Assembly: GCF_004135735.1 (NCBI RefSeq)
Contig: NZ_CP012670.1
Span: forward strand, 8,689,501-8,753,500
Direction: 5' to 3'
Source of the DNA: Sorangium cellulosum
GTDB taxonomy: Bacteria; Myxococcota_A; Polyangia; Polyangiales; Polyangiaceae
Length of the DNA stretch: 64,000 nucleotides
In this document: positions 8,695-16,928 of the stretch, in pieces
Numbering within the stretch: the stretch's first letter is position 1
How the letters are laid out: each line of letters starts with the position of its first letter
Translations under genes and position numbers: made by a program
The notes under the pieces: generated by a model
The model's database searches: none
What the model was told of the DNA's origin: nothing
The model's input: the letters and a program-made list of their open reading frames with translations, nothing else

Positions 8695-9600
8695 GTGAGG
8701 CTGGACCAGATCGGGGACCGGCCGCTGCGCGCGGTGCTGGACGAGGCGTGTCCGTCCCCGGAAGCGACGTCGATGCGGATGTTGACGCACCTGGAGGAGG
8801 CGCGTGATCTCGCCAGGATCTGCGCGCAGCTCAACGTGCATCGCAACGAGCTCGCGCAGCGGTTCGCGCTGCCCTGGGTGCTTGCGGCTCACCCGGCCGC
8901 GGCGCTTCGATTGCAGCAAATCGCGCCCGACTTCTGCGATTTTGCCGGGCTCTGGTTGCTCGATGAGCAAGCGGCGGACGCGGAGCTCGGAACGCTGGAG
9001 CAGGCCATCGACGCACCGGCCGTTCCCCAGCCGCCGTCCAGCCATCTCGGCGGGGGGCCAGGGACATCGGAGCTGCTCGAGCGCGCCTCGGTAGCCATCA
9101 GCCTCGGGCGTCTGGATGAGGCGGCGGATTGGCTCGCTCAGTACGATCTAGACAACCCGGGGGCGCGATCGAACGTCGCGCCGCGGATCCGATTAGGAGG
9201 ACAGCTCCACTGGAAGCGCGGTCGGCCCATTGAGGTGCTCGCTTGCTTCGAGCGAGCGCTTGAGCGCTGCGAGGCCCTCGGCGACCTGCACGGAAAGGCG
9301 GTGCTCTTGACTGACATCGCCCGGTCGGCGCTCCAGCGCGTGCTGCCTCCCGGGCGCGGCCCCGGCGGGCCTCGAGCCGCTCGGCCGGCTCAGAGAGGAT
9401 GCCGGCGAGCCTGGAGCGGCCGTGCGGGTCGAGGGCCACTTCGGGCGCTGGTGACTTGGACATCGGCGCTTCCTCACGAGGTTGCGCGCCGTCCATCGGA
9501 AAGCACACGCCGACGGCCGATCTTGATCTTTCCTCAATTCGCGCTAGCATGGCGGCCGTGCTCGCCGAGCCGCTCGCGCCTCCGGCCGCAAAAGCGTTGA
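8695..9600 (+). pseudogene. TPR-like protein gene, 3' end replaced
   Basis: Residues 1 to about 208 look like a real, mostly helical protein with TPR-like repeats (for example ASVAISLGRLDEAADWLAQY, then a second helical pair near 180-205). After SALQRVL the sequence becomes Arg/Pro/Gly-rich and shadow-like. The break coincides with a 69-bp segment that is a near-exact copy of part of the preceding sensor gene, read in another frame. I infer that the original C-terminus was lost in a recombination event. The frame starts with GTG at 8695; an internal ATG is at 8773. The function of the intact protein is unknown. Confidence 0.55.
9324..9392 (+). repeat. 69-bp duplicate of a segment of the upstream sensor gene
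   Basis: Positions 9324-9392 repeat 8387-8457 almost exactly. The first 22 bases and the last 41 or so are identical, with a small mismatch and a 2-base length difference between them. In the sensor gene the segment encodes part of the ATPase-like domain; here it sits at the point where the TPR-like frame decays. Confidence 0.85.
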
Positions 9601-9848
9601 TCCTGGACACCCTCGCGAACGGCGAGGTCACGTTCTCGAACCACGCGCTCGACGAGATGAGCAAGGAAGACCCGGACATCACCGAGGAGGAGGTGTTCGC
9701 GGTGCTTCGCGGCGGTATCGTCGAACCGGCGGAATTTCGCAGCGGCTCGTGGCGATATCGGGTACGAGCAATGGGGGTCTACGTCGTCATAGCGTTCCGT
9801 TCGGAGATCCGTGTGAAGGTAGTCACGGCTTGGAGGGTGAGACGATGA
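9549..9848 (+). CDS. DUF4258-family toxin-like protein
   Basis: This is a 99-residue protein of the DUF4258 type. The family often occupies the toxin position of type II toxin-antitoxin pairs and is thought to adopt a small RelE/MqsR-like fold. Visible family features are FSNHALDEM near the N-terminus, EEEVFAVLRGG, and a C-terminal strand pair (YRVRAMGVYVVIAF...VKVVTAWRVRR). Its TGA overlaps the ATG of the MqsA-like gene (ATGA), so toxin and antitoxin are coupled in the toxin-first order used by mqsRA. The ATG at 9549 is preferred over upstream frames because the residues before it are low-complexity. RNA cleavage activity is a guess from family placement. Confidence 0.75.
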   Translation: MAAVLAEPLAPPAAKALILDTLANGEVTFSNHALDEMSKEDPDITEEEVFAVLRGGIVEPAEFRSGSWRYRVRAMGVYVVIAFRSEIRVKVVTAWRVRR

Positions 9849-10315
9849 CCAAGGATGTGAAGTGCACCGAATGTGGCGATCGCATGATTTCGACCCGTGA
9901 AGATCGGCCGTACTCCAAGCTGCCCGGGGTTCTTCTGCTCGGGGTCGAAGTCCTGCGGTGCCCCAAATGCGGGGAGTCTGAAGTCGTGATTCCGAAGCCG
10001 AACCAACTCGGCGATCTGCTCGCGAGACATCTCATCGAAAAGCGTGACCGGCTGGTGGGCCCCGAGATCCGTTTTCTCCGCACCCACCTTGGCCTTCCCG
10101 GTGCCGAGTTGGCGCGGCGCATGGGCGTCTCGCCCGAGACGATCTCGCGTTGGGAGAATGGGAAAGACACGATGGGCCCCGTCGCCGACCGGCTTCTGCG
10201 ACTGCTGGTTGCCGGGGACATGCCACGCGAGGCGCTCGCGAAAATCGGCGACGATCCGAGACCGCTGAGCTTGGCTGTGCGCGCGAGCCGGGCGGGCTGG
10301 AAGGAAGCTGCGTAG
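9845..10315 (+). CDS. MqsA/YgiT-type antitoxin: zinc finger plus HTH
   Basis: The 156-residue protein begins with a YgiT-type zinc-binding domain carrying two Cys pairs (CTECG near 6-10, CPKCGE near 39-44). A Xre-type helix-turn-helix follows (LPGAELARRMGVSPETISRW, about 80-99). This two-domain layout is that of MqsA, which neutralises its toxin through the zinc domain and represses its own operon through the HTH. It directly follows the DUF4258 gene with a 4-base overlap. Base composition here is visibly less GC-rich than in flanking genes, consistent with acquisition. The binding operator is not identifiable; an MqsA-type AACCT palindrome was not seen upstream. Confidence 0.85.
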   Translation: MTKDVKCTECGDRMISTREDRPYSKLPGVLLLGVEVLRCPKCGESEVVIPKPNQLGDLLARHLIEKRDRLVGPEIRFLRTHLGLPGAELARRMGVSPETISRWENGKDTMGPVADRLLRLLVAGDMPREALAKIGDDPRPLSLAVRASRAGWKEAA

Positions 10316-10443
10316 GAGACTGGATCGTGAGACGCCGCCGAACAAGTCGTTGACCGGCCAACCGTTGGCAGCCAGAGCCTCCCACGGCTCCACACATTTG
10401 AAACCACGCAATCCTACGATCGGCATGGAACTCGCGAGGAGAC

Positions 10444-11505
10444 ATGGCTGAACCGTACACCATACGAATCTACGTCCCGGCTGGAGATCCCGAGGGAGTG
10501 AAGATTGTCGATCGGTTCAACTGGACTGGTGTAGGAGTCGCCTTTCCTCGAATCTTGTGGCCAGAGATTGCCGCGCGCTCGGAGTTCACGAGAGCTGGTG
10601 TGTACATCCTGACCGGCACGGAAGAGGGATCCGCCGACGACCTACCGACGATCTACGTCGGCCAGGGAGACGGCGTAGGCGAGCGCATCAAGGCCCACTA
10701 CGCCGAGAAGGTGTTCTGGGAGTGGGGATACGCCTTCGTCTCGAGCAACAGCAGCCTTAACCGTGCGCATATAACCTGGCTGGAATACGCACTATTGGAG
10801 AGAGCCCGCAATGCCGGGCGGTGTCACTTGAACAACGCGAACGCCCCGCGAGAACCCGGTCTAACGGAGGCTGAAAAAGCGGACACGGAGGGATTCCTTG
10901 GAGAACTCCTGCGCATCCTTCCACTTTTAGGCGTTCGCGTCTTTGAGAAGCCGGTTCCCATCGCTTCCTCCAGCACGCCACGCGCGGCTGCCGTGTCCGT
11001 GTCGCAGATCGACGAACGCGACACCATTATAGTTCCCGCTCAAGAAGACGGGTTTCGCGACGTTTTCCTCGGCGAAAACTGCTGGTACGCGATCAGGATC
11101 AGCGGTGGCATGCTGACGCGAATCAAGCACATCGCTGCGTATCAAACCGCTCCGGTATCGGCGATTACTCACTATGCGCCGGTGCGCGCGATCGAACCCT
11201 ATGGGGATGAGGGAAAGTATCGACTTATCTTTTCGGAACCCGCCAAGCCACTTGGACCTATCCCCTTCGCGAACGCCCCGACGGGCTGCATGCAAGGCCC
11301 TCCCCGCGCGGGGCCGAGCTGTTCCTCGATGAGGGCGGGCAGGTCCTCGACTGGAGGCAGGTCGACCTCGACTCGGGACGGCGGTACAAGCAGCGCGTAT
11401 TTGGAGTCTACGAGGCTCCGTTCGAGTAGGCCGCCGAATCCAGGCGCTGCAGCACGCGGCGGCCGCGATTCTGCACGGACAGCCAGGCGGCTGTCGGCTT
11501 CCTGA
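10444..11505 (+). CDS. GIY-YIG-type nuclease family protein with abnormal C-terminus
   Basis: The N-terminal 130 residues carry GIY-YIG hallmarks: GVYILTG followed by IYVGQGD and a helical segment RIKAHY. This is followed by a second region (about 195-275) with WYAIRISGG and SEPAKPLGPIPFANAP, a motif set seen in uncharacterised DNA/RNA-related proteins. Normal-looking sequence ends about residue 285; the last 65 or so residues are Arg/Ser/Gly-rich and out of character. In another frame the same DNA encodes an RNase H-like protein, so this gene's true 3' end appears lost by a deletion or fusion near 11290-11310. A good ribosome binding site (GAGGAGA) precedes ATG 10444. It may belong to a defence or repair context, but no partner is visible. 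Confidence 0.6.
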   Translation: MAEPYTIRIYVPAGDPEGVKIVDRFNWTGVGVAFPRILWPEIAARSEFTRAGVYILTGTEEGSADDLPTIYVGQGDGVGERIKAHYAEKVFWEWGYAFVSSNSSLNRAHITWLEYALLERARNAGRCHLNNANAPREPGLTEAEKADTEGFLGELLRILPLLGVRVFEKPVPIASSSTPRAAAVSVSQIDERDTIIVPAQEDGFRDVFLGENCWYAIRISGGMLTRIKHIAAYQTAPVSAITHYAPVRAIEPYGDEGKYRLIFSEPAKPLGPIPFANAPTGCMQGPPRAGPSCSSMRAGRSSTGGRSTSTRDGGTSSAYLESTRLRSSRPPNPGAAARGGRDSARTARRLSAS

Positions 11506-11735
11506 ACGGGGAGGCGCTCAGGCCGCGAATTCAGCAGCGCGCCCCAGGCGTCGCGAGGCTACGCGAGAGGATCCGGGCGTTCGAAGGCGAGCACGGGATC
11601 GAGCTCGACCTCCGCTGGGTCAAGGAGCACCAGCAGACGAACACCGTACGGGCGTGCCTGAACGCGCAATGCGATCGTCTGGCGGGGGCGGCGCGCGCCG
11701 CGGCGAAAATGCTCCCCGCCACAGGGACTCTCTGA
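11283..11735 (+). pseudogene. Ribonuclease H-like gene remnant with in-frame TAG
   Basis: Frame reading from about 11283 gives an RNase HI-like pattern: GAELFLDEGGQVLDW, then GVYEAPFE, a TAG stop at 11427-11429, then on in the same frame CTDSQAAVGFLNG, LRWVKEHQQTN and CDRLAGAARA, ending at TGA 11733-11735. The Asp of TDSQ, the His of KEHQ and the Asp of CDRLA match conserved RNase H positions. The first strand with its catalytic Asp and the start codon are absent; the 5' part is fused out of frame to the GIY-YIG gene. I read it as a dead gene, though a nonsense error in the sequence cannot be excluded. Confidence 0.6.
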
Positions 11736-11747
11736 TATCCGGCTGGA

Positions 11748-12257
11748 ATGGATGCGAAATCCGGATTGGGGGACCTGCTCCAGCCGAGCCTCGAACGGGA
11801 CGTGGCGCCGCGAGCAATGCTCTCGGACCGCGCGGGTTTCCTGGTCGCGTTCCTCGGGGGCCCGCTCGCCGCATTGCTCGTGGGCGCCTTCAACACGCGG
11901 GCGCTCCGCCGGCTGGGCCAGGATGCGTGGCTCCTCGCCCTGGCGTTCGCGTGGTCGATCCTGGTCGTGGCCGTCGCGGCGCACGCGACGGCCACGACGC
12001 CGAGCGAGCTCGCCGCGACGCGGCACGTGGTGTTGTTCGGACACGAGCTGAGCGCCGCCGTGCTGCGGCGCCTCGTGCAAGCCTCGGGGCTCCTCGTGTT
12101 CCTCGCGTTCTTCCTGCGACACCGGCGCTTTCATCGGGCCGCGGCGCTCGCGGACGCGAAGCCGGCGCGGCCCTGGATCGTCGGGCTCTCCTGCCTCGTC
12201 GCCGGCGGGGGCCTCCAGATCGTGCTCACCATGGCGATGATCGCGGCCTTCCGGTGA
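11748..12257 (+). CDS. Four-helix membrane protein of unknown function
   Basis: The 169-residue protein has about four hydrophobic helices (residues about 30-48, 61-80, 108-125 and 142-166) linked by short Arg-rich loops. It resembles no family I can name. Its TGA overlaps the GTG of the TPR gene (GTGA), and the AAA ATPase follows two bases after that gene, so the three form a tight operon. It could anchor or scaffold the complex at the membrane; this is inferred from position. Confidence 0.65.
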   Translation: MDAKSGLGDLLQPSLERDVAPRAMLSDRAGFLVAFLGGPLAALLVGAFNTRALRRLGQDAWLLALAFAWSILVVAVAAHATATTPSELAATRHVVLFGHELSAAVLRRLVQASGLLVFLAFFLRHRRFHRAAALADAKPARPWIVGLSCLVAGGGLQIVLTMAMIAAFR

Positions 12258-13123
12258 GCGAGCTCCACCTGCAGCTCGAGCACCTGCTGGAGACGCGGCG
12301 CGTGGACATCGCGCGGCGCGTGCTCGAGCGGGCGTTCTCCGAGAACCCGAGCGACCCCGAGAATCATTACTACGCGGCGCGCGTGGCGGATCGCGCGGGC
12401 GACCGCGCCGAGGCCACGCGGCAGATCGGGCAGCTCCTCACGCTGGCGCCGGACCACGTGCGCGGGCTCAGCCTCGCCGTCGAGCTCGCGCGCAAGGGCA
12501 AGGACCTCGCGCTCGCGGAGCAGCACGCGCTCGAGCTGATCCGCAGCCATCCGGAGCAGGGGCACTACTACGCGCAGTACGCGCTGGTCATGCTGGAGAC
12601 GCTGCACGTCGAGAAGGCGCGCGCGCTGGCGCTCGAGGCGCGCCGCCTGTCCCCGGAGGACGAGCTCGCGCACGTGGTCGACGTGCTCACGTCGATCGTG
12701 ATGGGGGAGCGCGATCGGGCGCGGCACGATCTCGCGGAGCTCGTGCGGCGAAACCCGGACGCCCTGTCCGTGGCCTGGACGTTGCTGACCGTGCTCGAGG
12801 CCGATCACCGTGACAGGGACGCGCTCGAGGTCGCGAAGGAGATCGTGCGCGCCACCCCTGACGATCCGGACGCGATCCGCGCCGTGATCGAGCTCGGGGC
12901 CCGGACACACCCGCTCGCGTGGCCGGCGTGGCCGCTCCGGCGCTTCGGCTACTTCGCGTCGATCGGCCTCTGGATCGCGGCCGCCGTGGCGCTCTCGATC
13001 GCCGCGCACACCAAAAACCTCTCGCTGGCCGTCTGGGTGGGCGGCCTCTGGATCGTTTACGCGATCTATAGCTGGACCTATCTCCCGCTGCTGCGCCGCT
13101 GGATCCGGGCGCGAGGACTCTGA
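12254..13123 (+). CDS. TPR protein with two C-terminal membrane helices
   Basis: The 289-residue protein has four to five TPR-like helical pairs between residues about 5 and 210 (for example LLETRRVDIARRVLERAFSE, then NHYYAARVADRAGD). Two membrane helices follow at about 235-255 and 261-280. The soluble TPR part probably faces the cytoplasm and recruits partners. The start GTG at 12254 overlaps the stop of the preceding membrane-protein gene. The AAA ATPase that follows has its own TPR-like N-terminus, so the two products may interact. Function unknown. Confidence 0.7.
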   Translation: MSELHLQLEHLLETRRVDIARRVLERAFSENPSDPENHYYAARVADRAGDRAEATRQIGQLLTLAPDHVRGLSLAVELARKGKDLALAEQHALELIRSHPEQGHYYAQYALVMLETLHVEKARALALEARRLSPEDELAHVVDVLTSIVMGERDRARHDLAELVRRNPDALSVAWTLLTVLEADHRDRDALEVAKEIVRATPDDPDAIRAVIELGARTHPLAWPAWPLRRFGYFASIGLWIAAAVALSIAAHTKNLSLAVWVGGLWIVYAIYSWTYLPLLRRWIRARGL

Positions 13124-13125
13124 CG

Positions 13126-14367
13126 ATGGCTTCGAGGCAAGAACTCTCCGACCGGCTCCTGTCCGATCCCTTCGATGTCGATGCGCGCCGCGACTACGCG
13201 GAGCTCCTGCTCCAGGAGGGGGACCTCGAGGGGAGCCTCCGGCAGTGGGAGCTGCTCGTGCGGCAGGGCGCCGACACGGCCGCGTTCCACCTCGGGGCTG
13301 CGCGCGCGTGCCGCCGCCTCGGGCGGGACGCCGAGGCCGCCCGGCACGCGGCCTGCGCCGAGCGATGCCCGGATTTCGATCCGGCCGCGCCGGGCGCGCG
13401 GGAGGTTGCTCCGGCGCGCGCGGAGGCGCAGGGCCCCGCTGGCCTGCGCGTGATCGCGGGGGGAGCCCCGCGCGGGTCGGCTGACGTGATCCCGCTCGCC
13501 TCGCGCGCGGGGACGCGGTTCATCGACGTCGTGGGCATGCGCGAGCTGAAGAAGCTCCTGCGGGTCCGGATCATCGAGCCGTTCAAGAACCCCGGGCTGT
13601 TCCAGCGGTTTCGGCGCAGCGCCGGGGGCGGCGTGCTGCTGTACGGCCCGCCGGGGTGCGGCAAGACGCTGATCGCGAGGGCCATCGCGGGGGAATGCGA
13701 CGCGACGTTCGTGAACGTCGGGATCAGCGACGTCATGAGCATGTGGATCGGCGAGAGCGAGAGGAACCTCTCGCTGCTCTTCGAGAAGGCCAGGAGCCAG
13801 CGCCCGGCCGTCCTGTTCTTCGACGAGCTCGACGCGCTCGCCTTCTCGCGCTCCAAGGCCCAGTCCGAGCACACGCGCCGCATCGTGGACGAGTTCTTGA
13901 ATCAGCTCGACGGGCTCGGCAGCGACAACGCGCAGATCCTGGTGCTGGCGGCGACCAACATGCCGTGGGACGTCGATCCGGCGATGAAGCGGCCAGGCCG
14001 GTTCGATCGCCAGATCTTCGTGCCCCCGCCCGACGCGGAGGCGCGCGCCGAGATGTTCCGCGTGAAGCTCCAGGGCGTGCCGGCGACAGCGCTCGACTTC
14101 GAGGCGCTCGCCCGGGTCACGGAGCATTTCTCCGGCGCGGACGTGGACGGCGTGGTCAACCGCGCGAAGGACGAGCTCCTCGCGGAGATCCTCGACCGGG
14201 GCAGCGAGCAGCCGCTGACCCAGAAGGAGCTGCTGGCCGCGGTCCAGCAAACCCAGCCGAGCACGCTCGAGTGGCTCAGGACGGCGCGCAACCTCGTGAG
14301 GTACGGCGGGGGCGACAAGTCGTACAAGGACGTCGAGCAGTACCTCAAGGACGTGCGGCTCTCCTGA
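13126..14367 (+). CDS. AAA ATPase with TPR-like N-terminal domain
   Basis: Residues 1-90 are TPR-like. Residues about 130-330 form a classic AAA module with Walker A GPPGCGKT (174-181), Walker B LFFDELDAL (about 230-238), sensor-1 AATN and the arginine-finger motif RPGRFDR. A C-terminal helical lid extends to about 390. It is closest in type to the Vps4/katanin/FtsH-like branch of AAA proteins but lacks a protease domain and MIT domain. All catalytic residues appear intact. It is the last gene of a three-gene operon with a small membrane protein and a membrane-anchored TPR protein, so membrane-associated remodelling of a protein substrate is a reasonable guess. The substrate is unknown. Confidence 0.9.
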   Translation: MASRQELSDRLLSDPFDVDARRDYAELLLQEGDLEGSLRQWELLVRQGADTAAFHLGAARACRRLGRDAEAARHAACAERCPDFDPAAPGAREVAPARAEAQGPAGLRVIAGGAPRGSADVIPLASRAGTRFIDVVGMRELKKLLRVRIIEPFKNPGLFQRFRRSAGGGVLLYGPPGCGKTLIARAIAGECDATFVNVGISDVMSMWIGESERNLSLLFEKARSQRPAVLFFDELDALAFSRSKAQSEHTRRIVDEFLNQLDGLGSDNAQILVLAATNMPWDVDPAMKRPGRFDRQIFVPPPDAEARAEMFRVKLQGVPATALDFEALARVTEHFSGADVDGVVNRAKDELLAEILDRGSEQPLTQKELLAAVQQTQPSTLEWLRTARNLVRYGGGDKSYKDVEQYLKDVRLS

Positions 14368-14578
14368 TCGCCTGGAGCGCGGTCGGGGTCGAGCGCATGG
14401 GCTCCGAGCCGGGGCGTGAGCGGCGGGCGCTCGCGCGACATCTCCCGCGCATCGATCGGCGCGGCGCGTTGCTTCCGACGGTCCGAGCCGCCGCGTTCCG
14501 CGCGGCAACTCGGCCCGCGGTAGAACGGCACATCGTTGGACGCACGCCGCGGGACACTTGGAGTACGGGAGCACGCAC

Positions 14579-15553
14579 ATGACTGTTCTGGGTGAGATCA
14601 AGAGCGTACCTATCCGTGACCTCTGGCCGAACGAGGCGCGCGACTTCACACCGTGGCTAGCTGCCAACATCGGCCGCCTCGGCGCCGCCCTGGGCATAGG
14701 CCTCGAGATCATCGCGACCGAAGCGGAGGTCGGCGATTTTTCGCTGGATTTGCTCGCGAAGGATCTGGGTAGCGGGCGCTCCGCGGTGATCGAGAATCAG
14801 TTCGGCACGACTGATCACGATCATCTCGGGAAGCTCGTAACCTACGCAGGCGGGGTCGACGCGGGGGCGGTTATCTGAGTGACCGAGAGGGTCCGCGAGG
14901 AGCATCGCCAGGCGCTCGAATGGCTCAATCGCCGGACAGACGCCGAGGTCCACTTCTTTCTCGTAGTCGTCGAGTTGATTCGCATCGACGACTCCCGTCC
15001 CGCAGTCGTTTTCAAGCCCGTAGTCTCTCCGAACGAGTGGCAGCGAACCACACGCGAAGCCGCTGAGCGGCAACCGTCGATGAAGGGCGAAGCCTACCGC
15101 CGGTATTTTCAGGTGCTCATCGACGAGCTCCGCGACAAGCATCGCCCCACGGGAATCAGAGCTGCGCTGCCGCAGAACTGGCATTCTTTTCAGTCGGGAA
15201 TCGCTGGAGTCAGCTATGGATCGAGCTTCGCGCTCGGCGGGCGGGTTCGCGCCGAAGTGTACATCGACTTCGGCGAGGCGGATCGCAACGAGGCGGTATT
15301 CGATCGGCTCTATGTACAGCGCTCAGAGATCGAAGCCTCCTTCGGCGGGCCGTTGGAGTGGGAACGACTCGACGACAGACGCGCCTGCCGCATCGCGGCG
15401 TACCGGGCTGGCGCCATCCAAGACGCGGACACGCGCCTGCAAGAGATCCGCGCTCGGGCCATCGAGCGTCTGCTGAAGCTGCGCACGGTGTTCGGCAGTC
15501 TCTTGCAGCGGGAGCTCAGGGGGCAGGACGGACAACCTGTACCCAGCCTCTGA
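14579..15553 (+). pseudogene. DUF4268 protein gene split by one in-frame TGA
   Basis: Two consecutive frames, 14579-14878 and 14879-15553, read as a single protein of about 324 residues interrupted only by TGA at 14876-14878. The N-terminal half has a PD-(D/E)XK-like pattern (FSLDLLA then VIENQFGTTDHDHLGKLVTYAGG). The C-terminal half is the DUF4268 domain with VVSPNEW. In this family the residue after the GAVI segment is usually Trp, so a TGG to TGA change explains the break. Such proteins are thought to be nuclease-like and often lie near defence genes. It could be a recent pseudogene, a sequencing error or a readthrough case. The downstream part could restart at the GTG at 14879. Confidence 0.75.
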
Positions 15554-15880
15554 CTCTGCTGGCTGCCGTTGGGCGGATGAGCCCCGGAGTCGGAGCCCGC
15601 CCGCTGTCACCTTCCAACGTCTGACCGGAACCTGGGCGACCGCCGCGGCCGCAACCGGCACCCGCTGTCGCCCTGGAATGCCCGCCTGGGCCTGGTTGGC
15701 CGCGCCGCGCTGCCTGGGAAAGCGGCGCCCGTCCGGCTCGCTTGCGCGGTACGGCGCCGGCACGTTGACCGCTGTGACTGCAGTTGCGTTGTCAGGACCC
15801 GCGACGCCCGCCCGGGGCAGCTTGCCCGTGTCGCGCGGCGGCTGGTCTTCGCAAGATGGCCGGGGTAGACTGCGGCCAAG
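15554..15880. other. Intergenic stretch, nothing recognised
   Basis: These 327 bases between the DUF4268 pseudogene and the PIN-domain gene hold no convincing gene, promoter or repeat. Frames on both strands are low-complexity Arg/Pro/Ala sequence. Confidence 0.5.
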
Positions 15881-16372
15881 ATGAAGCGCCGAGCGTACGT
15901 CGAGACCTCGATTCCGAGCTTTTACTTCGAAGTACGCCCGCAACCAGAGATGGTTGCGCGCCGCGAGTGGACGCACGCTTGGTGGACGAAGGCGTCGGTC
16001 ACGACCGAAATGGTGACGAGCCTGGCCGTCGTGGAAGAACTCGAGCGAGGCGAGTTTGCGGCGCGCGAGGACTGCCTCACGTTGACAGCGGCCCTCCCTG
16101 TGCTCGCCATCGAGCCGCCTATTCTCGAGATCGTGGAAGCCTACATCCGTCATCGCGTCATGCCCGCCGACCCAGCTGGAGATGCGCTGCATCTTGCGAT
16201 CGCGTCCTATCACCGCTGCGACTTTCTCGTGACATGGAATTGCAAACATCTGGCCAACGCGAACAAGTTCGGCCACATCCGTCGGGTGAATGGCCTTCTT
16301 GACCTGTTCACTCCTGCACTGGTTACACCGCTGCAATTGCTGGGAGGCAACGACGATGACGACGAAGGATGA
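15881..16372 (+). CDS. PIN-domain protein, VapC-like toxin candidate
   Basis: This 163-residue protein has the PIN nuclease layout: YVETSIPSFYFEV at the N-terminus (Glu in place of the more common Asp), VVEELERG in the middle, and DALHLAIASYHRCDFLVTWN followed by HLANANK in the C-terminal half, supplying the conserved acidic residues. PIN toxins cut tRNA or rRNA; the target here is unknown. The downstream small gene overlaps it by 17 bases, giving a toxin-first pair. Lower GC than the neighbours suggests a mobile origin. The alternative is a stand-alone PIN RNase without toxin role. Confidence 0.8.
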   Translation: MKRRAYVETSIPSFYFEVRPQPEMVARREWTHAWWTKASVTTEMVTSLAVVEELERGEFAAREDCLTLTAALPVLAIEPPILEIVEAYIRHRVMPADPAGDALHLAIASYHRCDFLVTWNCKHLANANKFGHIRRVNGLLDLFTPALVTPLQLLGGNDDDDEG

Positions 16373-16577
16373 TCCTGCGCTCGAGGCAGTCAGAAAGGTT
16401 CGTCGCGATATATCCCGCGAGCATGGGAATGACCCCGCTCGGCTCATCCACCATTATGCCGAGCTGCAGGCTCGATTCAAAGGTCGGCTCATCCAAGGCC
16501 CGGAGAGCAACGACAGCACCTGGGAGGATACCGCCCAACCAGCGGCGGAAGCCGACCATGCTCCGCGCGGCGGCTGA
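16356..16577 (+). CDS. Small partner of PIN toxin, antitoxin candidate
   Basis: This 73-residue protein begins with DPALEAVRKVRRDISREHGND, a pattern I associate with short proteins encoded next to PIN-domain genes. The N-terminal helix is followed by YAELQARFKGRL and a charged, disordered tail. Its ATG lies inside the PIN gene (17-base overlap), so production is probably coupled. A role as antitoxin is inferred from size, position and family pattern. Confidence 0.65.
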   Translation: MTTKDDPALEAVRKVRRDISREHGNDPARLIHHYAELQARFKGRLIQGPESNDSTWEDTAQPAAEADHAPRGG

Positions 16578-16762
16578 GCCGTATGTCGTTCGCCGGAGCA
16601 ACACGCGCGGCTCACGGCCGCAGGCAGATCAGGCTCCGGGAAAGCGCTCCGACATGGGGGAGGCGGCGGGAGCCCGCCCGTCGGGAGCCCGCCCGTGGGC
16701 CCCTGTCAGCGTGGCACAGCACACAGTATCACCCAGCGCCGAGCGCCGTGGGGTGGGGTTCA

Positions 16763-16915
16763 TGTAGCAAATCATACAGATTCGTATGCTGCGGGGCGGA
16801 TCTTGTGTAGCGCATCATACAAAATCGTGTGCTGCGGGCGAGTTTTATGTAGTGCATCATACAGAGCTGTGTGCTGCGGGGCGGGTTCTGTGTAGCGCAT
16901 CATACAGAATTGAGT
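16763..16915. repeat. 43-bp tandem repeat, four copies
   Basis: Copies begin at TGTAG in 16763, 16806, 16848 and 16891. Each reads TGTAGCGCATCATACA, then a variable stretch, then GTGCTGCGGGGCGG. The array is AT-richer than its surroundings and ends just before the 3' end of the Snf2 gene. The 16578-16762 stretch before it holds nothing recognisable. Confidence 0.85.
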
Positions 16916-16928
16916 GCGCGACCGGGAT

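Noticed and set aside
9098..9463. Minus-strand frame starting MSKSPAPEVALDPHG with a ribosome binding site-like GAGGA
   Set aside because: The start looks plausible, but after about 20 residues it enters the duplicated segment and becomes Arg/Pro-rich; it could be the relic of a gene start but is not supported as a gene.
16763..16915. CRISPR-like array of 43-bp units
   Set aside because: Units are contiguous tandem repeats without unique spacers of constant length, and no cas gene is nearby.
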